Part shown: positions 60,955-64,000 of the stretch, piece after piece
Numbering within the stretch: position 1 is the first letter of the stretch
How the letters are laid out: every line of letters begins with the position of its first letter
Source: Streptomyces tauricus
GTDB taxonomy: Bacteria > Actinomycetota > Actinomycetes > Streptomycetales > Streptomycetaceae
Direction: 5' to 3'
Length of the DNA stretch: 64,000 nt
Assembly (NCBI RefSeq): GCF_014650955.1
Contig: NZ_BMVY01000019.1
Coordinates: 1 to 64,000, forward strand
The notes under the pieces: generated by a model
The model's input: only the letters and a program-made list of their open reading frames with translations
Databases searched by the model: none
Told to the model about the DNA's origin: nothing
Translations under genes and position numbers: made by a program

Positions 60955-62547
60955 ATCGCGCCGGAACGAACGCAGCGCCCCGGAGGCTCCGGCCTCCCCG
61001 GCATGTCCCGCTCCGCCCTCGTGAAGGCGGCCCCCGCTTCCGGAGACCAGTTCGCCTCTGCGGGCATTCCCGCCCAGCGGAGCGACGAACCCAGCCGCGA
61101 GGAAGTGCAGCAGCGGATCACCAACCTCTACGACCGGGTCGAGAACGCCACAGGAAACTTCAACGTGACCCGTGCGATGAGCACGGCGACGCGCGACACG
61201 GTCAGGCCGGCCTCCGGGGACAGGGGCGGCCGGGGCGGATCCGCCGACGCCGCCGCTCCGCTGCCGGACGTCGCGAAGCAGTGGTTCGACGTGGGCCGCT
61301 CGCAGCTCGGCCCCGTCTTCCCGGCGGTGCTGCCGCCCGACCGGACGCCGGACCGGGGTGCGGACAGGTCCCGGCCCGCCGACGCGGGCGGCCGTCCGGG
61401 CGGCGGTGGCCGTGAGGCACGCGGCGGACGTGAGGGTTCCGACAAGCCCGTCCTGGAACTGACCGCCGGCCCGAGCGCCGGCCCCGGTGCCGGAGGTGGC
61501 GCAGGACCGGTCGCGGAACTGACCGCGCGGCCCGTCGCCGAGTTGACCGCGGGACCCGTCGCCGCGCTGCCGGCCGTTCCGGCCCAGCGCCAGGCGGCCG
61601 AGAAGGCCTTGCCCGGGCCGTCCGGCGGACCGTCGCAGGCGACCCTGAGGACTTCGAAGCAGCGGAACCAGCGCAAGCTCGGACAGGCCCGCGACCTGCT
61701 GGCCGGACACGCGGCCCGGCGCAGCGCGCCCGTCGCGGAACTGCGGCCCTTCCAGGCGGTCGAGGGCGCCTGGGGCCCTGCCGCCCAGGAGCAGAACTAC
61801 CGCGCGGCCGGGACAGGCGTGGACGCTTGGCAGCAGACCGCCCTCGGCACGGACATGCGCGCGGGCACGGACATGTACGCCGGTACGGCCATGTACCCCG
61901 CCCTGCCCGGCACGGGAGCCGGTGTCGCCGCCGACCGGAGCATCGGCGACGGCGTGTACCTCGGAGTCGACCAGTACGCCGGTGCCCAGTACACCGCCGC
62001 CCAGCAGACCGACACGGGCCTGTACGTCGACGCGAGCACGCCCATCGCCATGGGCGTCGCCCTCGACATGCAGAGTGCGGCCAACCCCGGATACGGCGTG
62101 CCCGCCGCCGCACCCGCCGCCTCGTACGACTCCTACGACACGTCCGCCTACGCCGCGCCCACGTATGCCGCGCCCGACTCCGGGTACGGCGGGAAGGGCG
62201 CCAGAGCCGTCGAGTTCGCCCGCGCTCAGATCGGCAAACCGTGCGTATGGGGTTCGATGGGGCCGGGCTCGTACGACTGCTCCAGTCTCACGCAGGCCGC
62301 CTGGAAGGTCGCCGGAGTCGCGCTCCCGCGTTCCGTCCAGGACCAGGCGACCGCCGGCACGATGGTCCCCGTCTCGGACATCCACCCCGGTGACCTGGTC
62401 CTCTTCAGCGGACAGGTCGGCCACGTCGGTATCGCCACGGGCAACGGCATGATGATCCACGCACCGAGCCCGGGCGTCGCCATCCGCGAGGAGTCGATCT
62501 ACTGGGCCGGTGAGGCGGCGATCCACAGCGTGATCCGCCCCGCATAA
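60955..62547 (+). CDS. NlpC/P60 cell-wall endopeptidase-like protein, start codon uncertain (ATC or ATG 61003)
   Basis: The last ~110 residues are an NlpC/P60 domain: YDCSSLT (Cys442 from this start), GHVGIATG (His490) and MMIHAPSPG. A coiled segment near residues 45-70 and a long Pro/Ala-rich linker precede it. The in-frame ATG at 60883 lies inside the riboswitch and would have no ribosome site. The ideal site GGAAGGAG (60938-60945) is nine bases before an in-frame ATC at 60955; the next ATG is at 61003 with only a distant GGAGG. The segment SALVKAAPASGDQFASAGIPA sits where a signal peptide is expected but contains Pro, Asp and Gln in the core, so export is doubtful. The protein may be secretion-defective or export may use another route. 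Confidence 0.8.
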   Translation: MAPERTQRPGGSGLPGMSRSALVKAAPASGDQFASAGIPAQRSDEPSREEVQQRITNLYDRVENATGNFNVTRAMSTATRDTVRPASGDRGGRGGSADAAAPLPDVAKQWFDVGRSQLGPVFPAVLPPDRTPDRGADRSRPADAGGRPGGGGREARGGREGSDKPVLELTAGPSAGPGAGGGAGPVAELTARPVAELTAGPVAALPAVPAQRQAAEKALPGPSGGPSQATLRTSKQRNQRKLGQARDLLAGHAARRSAPVAELRPFQAVEGAWGPAAQEQNYRAAGTGVDAWQQTALGTDMRAGTDMYAGTAMYPALPGTGAGVAADRSIGDGVYLGVDQYAGAQYTAAQQTDTGLYVDASTPIAMGVALDMQSAANPGYGVPAAAPAASYDSYDTSAYAAPTYAAPDSGYGGKGARAVEFARAQIGKPCVWGSMGPGSYDCSSLTQAAWKVAGVALPRSVQDQATAGTMVPVSDIHPGDLVLFSGQVGHVGIATGNGMMIHAPSPGVAIREESIYWAGEAAIHSVIRPA

Positions 62548-62562
62548 GCCCGCGTTGCGGGC
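62548..62562. terminator. Small hairpin after the NlpC/P60 gene
   Basis: GCCCGC/GCGGGC around GTT forms a perfect 6-bp stem directly after the stop codon, in the 36-base gap between convergent genes. Confidence 0.4.
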
Positions 62563-62583
62563 ACAGGGCACAGTGCTCAGGGC

Positions 62584-63153
62584 TCAGCGCGACTGCGGCG
62601 TCTCCGCAGGCTGTATCAACACCTTGGTGAAGCAGACGCTGAACGGATTGCGGTCGTACGGGGCGTACGGCCGCACCTCCTCCCAGCCCTCCCGCGCGTA
62701 GAGAGCCCGGGCCTCCGGCTGGAGCGCGCCCGTCTGCAGCCACAGCCGGTCGACGCCGAGGTCCAGCGCGGTCGACTCCACCGCCGCGAGGGCCGCTCGC
62801 GCCAGACCCCGGCCGCGGTGCTGGGCGTGCACGAACACGCGCTTCACCTCGTGCCGGTTGGGCAGCCTGCGCAGCGAGGCGGTGGCCACCGGCACTGCGT
62901 CGGCGTAGGCGACCCAGGTGACGACGATCTCCTCGGCCGCGGGCTGCGGCGCACGTACGCGCCGGTGCTCGACCGGCGCGTAGCGCGGGGCCAGTTCGGC
63001 GGACATCTGCTCCCGCAGCCGCGCCGGGGCCGGGGCGTCCCACTCCTCGGTCACCCAGCGGACCGCCGGCTCCCGACGGACGGCGAGGACTTCCTCCCCG
63101 GCCGCTGTTCCGACTTCTTCCCCGGCCTCTTTTCTGGCCTTCTCCCTGATCAT
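62584..63153 (-). CDS. GNAT-family N-acetyltransferase
   Basis: A 189-residue protein with the acetyl-CoA-binding signature VKRVFVHAQHRGRGLARAAL and the following ALDLGVDRLWLQTG strand and ALYAREGWEEV helix of GNAT enzymes. A charged N-terminal extension of about 35 residues precedes the domain. The ATG at 63153 is used; its ribosome site is weak and the frame is open further upstream. The substrate is unknown; the domain resembles the small-molecule acetyltransferases common in actinobacteria. Confidence 0.85.
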   Translation of the reverse strand: MIREKARKEAGEEVGTAAGEEVLAVRREPAVRWVTEEWDAPAPARLREQMSAELAPRYAPVEHRRVRAPQPAAEEIVVTWVAYADAVPVATASLRRLPNRHEVKRVFVHAQHRGRGLARAALAAVESTALDLGVDRLWLQTGALQPEARALYAREGWEEVRPYAPYDRNPFSVCFTKVLIQPAETPQSR

Positions 63154-63252
63154 GCGCACATGCTCACACCGGTGGGTGAGGTGTGTCGTCGGCCCGGGCC
63201 TCCTGTTCGCAGAACGGAAACACCGTGTTCGCAACGGCCGCCGGGCCGCCCT

Positions 63253-63978
63253 CTAACGCCTCGCCTGCCCGGTGCCGGAGAAGGCCGGGTGCAGGCCGAG
63301 CCGCCGGACGTACCGATCCAGATGGAGGTACGAAGACAGGGCGTCGTCGGCCGTCCCCAGGTGGGTGAGCGCCACCCAGAGGTCCACGTCGGCGGCCGTG
63401 ATGGCGTCCCCCAACACATAGGGGCTGCAAGCCAGTTGGTGGTCGAGCAGGGTCAGGGTCGCCGCCCGGGCGTGGGACGGGGAGGCCGGTGTGACGTCCC
63501 GGGCGAGGAGTTCACGCAGGGCGTCGATCTCCGCGGCGAGGGCCGGCGGTCGCAGCGCGGGCACGCCGGACCCTTCGTCGTCGTGGAGTTCGGCGCGTTC
63601 CGCGAGGTCGGCGAGGTCGCGCAGGATGTCGGGCGTGTGGTTGCTGACGACACGTCCGCTCCACCGGTCGCACAGGGCGGGCGCGGTGAGCGGGCCGTCG
63701 TAGTGGTGCCAGGTCGCCTCGTAGGCCCGGCGCAGCGAGGCGAAGGCGTCCGGTGTCTCGGCGGGACGGGTCAGCACGGTGGTGGCCGTCGAGTTCTCAA
63801 GTCCCAGCAGGGCGAGGGTGATCGAGACGCGCAGCGAACGCTGACAGCCTTCGGACAGATACAGCTGATAGCGGTGCGGCGCCGGGTAGAAGCCGCCGGC
63901 GAGGCCGACGCCTATGCGGCCGCGGAAACGGTGCGGACGCGCGGTCGCGCTCGGTGCGACCGTGCCGCAGGCGGGCAT
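63253..63978 (-). CDS. Glutathione S-transferase-like protein (glutathionyl-hydroquinone reductase type), possibly truncated at window edge
   Basis: At least 241 residues. The segment GFYPAPHRYQLYLSEGCQRSLRV matches the thioredoxin-fold start of the Omega/xi-type reductases, with a Cys in the active-site position, and the C-terminal half (YVLGDAITAADVDLWVAL) matches the GST helical domain motif. The frame remains open to base 64000, so the true start may lie beyond the window. Actinobacterial members probably use mycothiol rather than glutathione. The closest Omega-type features (CPWAHR) are altered to CQRSLR. Confidence 0.7.
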   Translation of the reverse strand: MPACGTVAPSATARPHRFRGRIGVGLAGGFYPAPHRYQLYLSEGCQRSLRVSITLALLGLENSTATTVLTRPAETPDAFASLRRAYEATWHHYDGPLTAPALCDRWSGRVVSNHTPDILRDLADLAERAELHDDEGSGVPALRPPALAAEIDALRELLARDVTPASPSHARAATLTLLDHQLACSPYVLGDAITAADVDLWVALTHLGTADDALSSYLHLDRYVRRLGLHPAFSGTGQARR

Positions 63979-64000
63979 GCCGGTGACGGGCGTACGTGCC

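Overview
The window is very GC-rich actinobacterial DNA and reads as Streptomyces: modular type I polyketide synthases (PKS), Tat-exported hydrolases, an acyl-CoA carboxylase beta/epsilon pair, and a c-di-AMP riboswitch in front of an NlpC/P60 gene. It holds two unrelated blocks: a macrolactam-type PKS cluster (1 to about 41,060) and a galactoside/galactonate catabolic region (about 41,200 to 60,610), followed by a few housekeeping-type genes.

PKS block. A PKS entering from the left edge (methylmalonyl AT, A-type KR, ACP) is followed by a complete KS-AT-DH-KR-ACP protein. Next comes a starter-handling set: two stand-alone adenylation enzymes, a discrete ACP, a discrete VinK-like acyltransferase, an MFS exporter and an NmrA-like oxidoreductase. 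The 3769-residue PKS at 16823-28132 begins with a loading ACP and carries two KS-AT-DH-KR-ACP modules. Behind it lie an FcoT/CmiS1-like thioesterase, a short PKS (half DH-KR-ACP) and a glycine-oxidase-like flavoenzyme. On the opposite strand is a PKS (KSQ-degenerate AT-ACP-KS-AT-half DH) with a type II thioesterase. The two half dehydratases lie on different proteins encoded by convergent strands and add up to one domain. My reading (inference): the split PKS makes a short 2-enoyl-ACP; the FcoT-like enzyme adds glycine; the flavoenzyme trims the adduct to a beta-amino acid (3-aminobutyrate if used once); the adenylation enzymes, ACP and acyltransferase then load it on the large PKS, as in vicenistatin/cremimycin-type macrolactams. 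AccB/AccE would supply methylmalonyl-CoA.

Regulation of the PKS block. Four transcription units share an 18-bp element, AGGGG-N4-TARGGGTTG, each 20-21 bp upstream of a -10-like hexamer and oriented toward a cluster gene. No cluster regulator is encoded here, so it must lie outside the window.

Sugar block. A Tat-exported phosphoesterase/LamG protein and a GH2 enzyme with two F5/8-type modules inserted in its core are followed by a forward run: GH27 alpha-galactosidase, ABC importer (binding lipoprotein and two permeases, no ATPase), GH36 alpha-galactosidase, SDR dehydrogenase, GntR regulator, galactonate dehydratase-like enzyme, an epimerase-like protein, KDPG/KDPGal aldolase and a PfkB sugar-acid kinase. 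Together these suggest galactoside hydrolysis, uptake and oxidation through galactonate to pyruvate and triose phosphate. A conserved AT-rich 21-mer precedes both the GH2/GH27 divergent promoter and the ABC operon.

Right end. A c-di-AMP riboswitch covers the only upstream ATG of an NlpC/P60 gene, so that gene probably starts at an unusual ATC codon or further in. A GNAT acetyltransferase and a glutathione-S-transferase-like protein finish the window. Stretches over 300 bp without genes are 32130-32515 (terminator), 47272-47586 (divergent promoter) and 60607-60954 (riboswitch leader).
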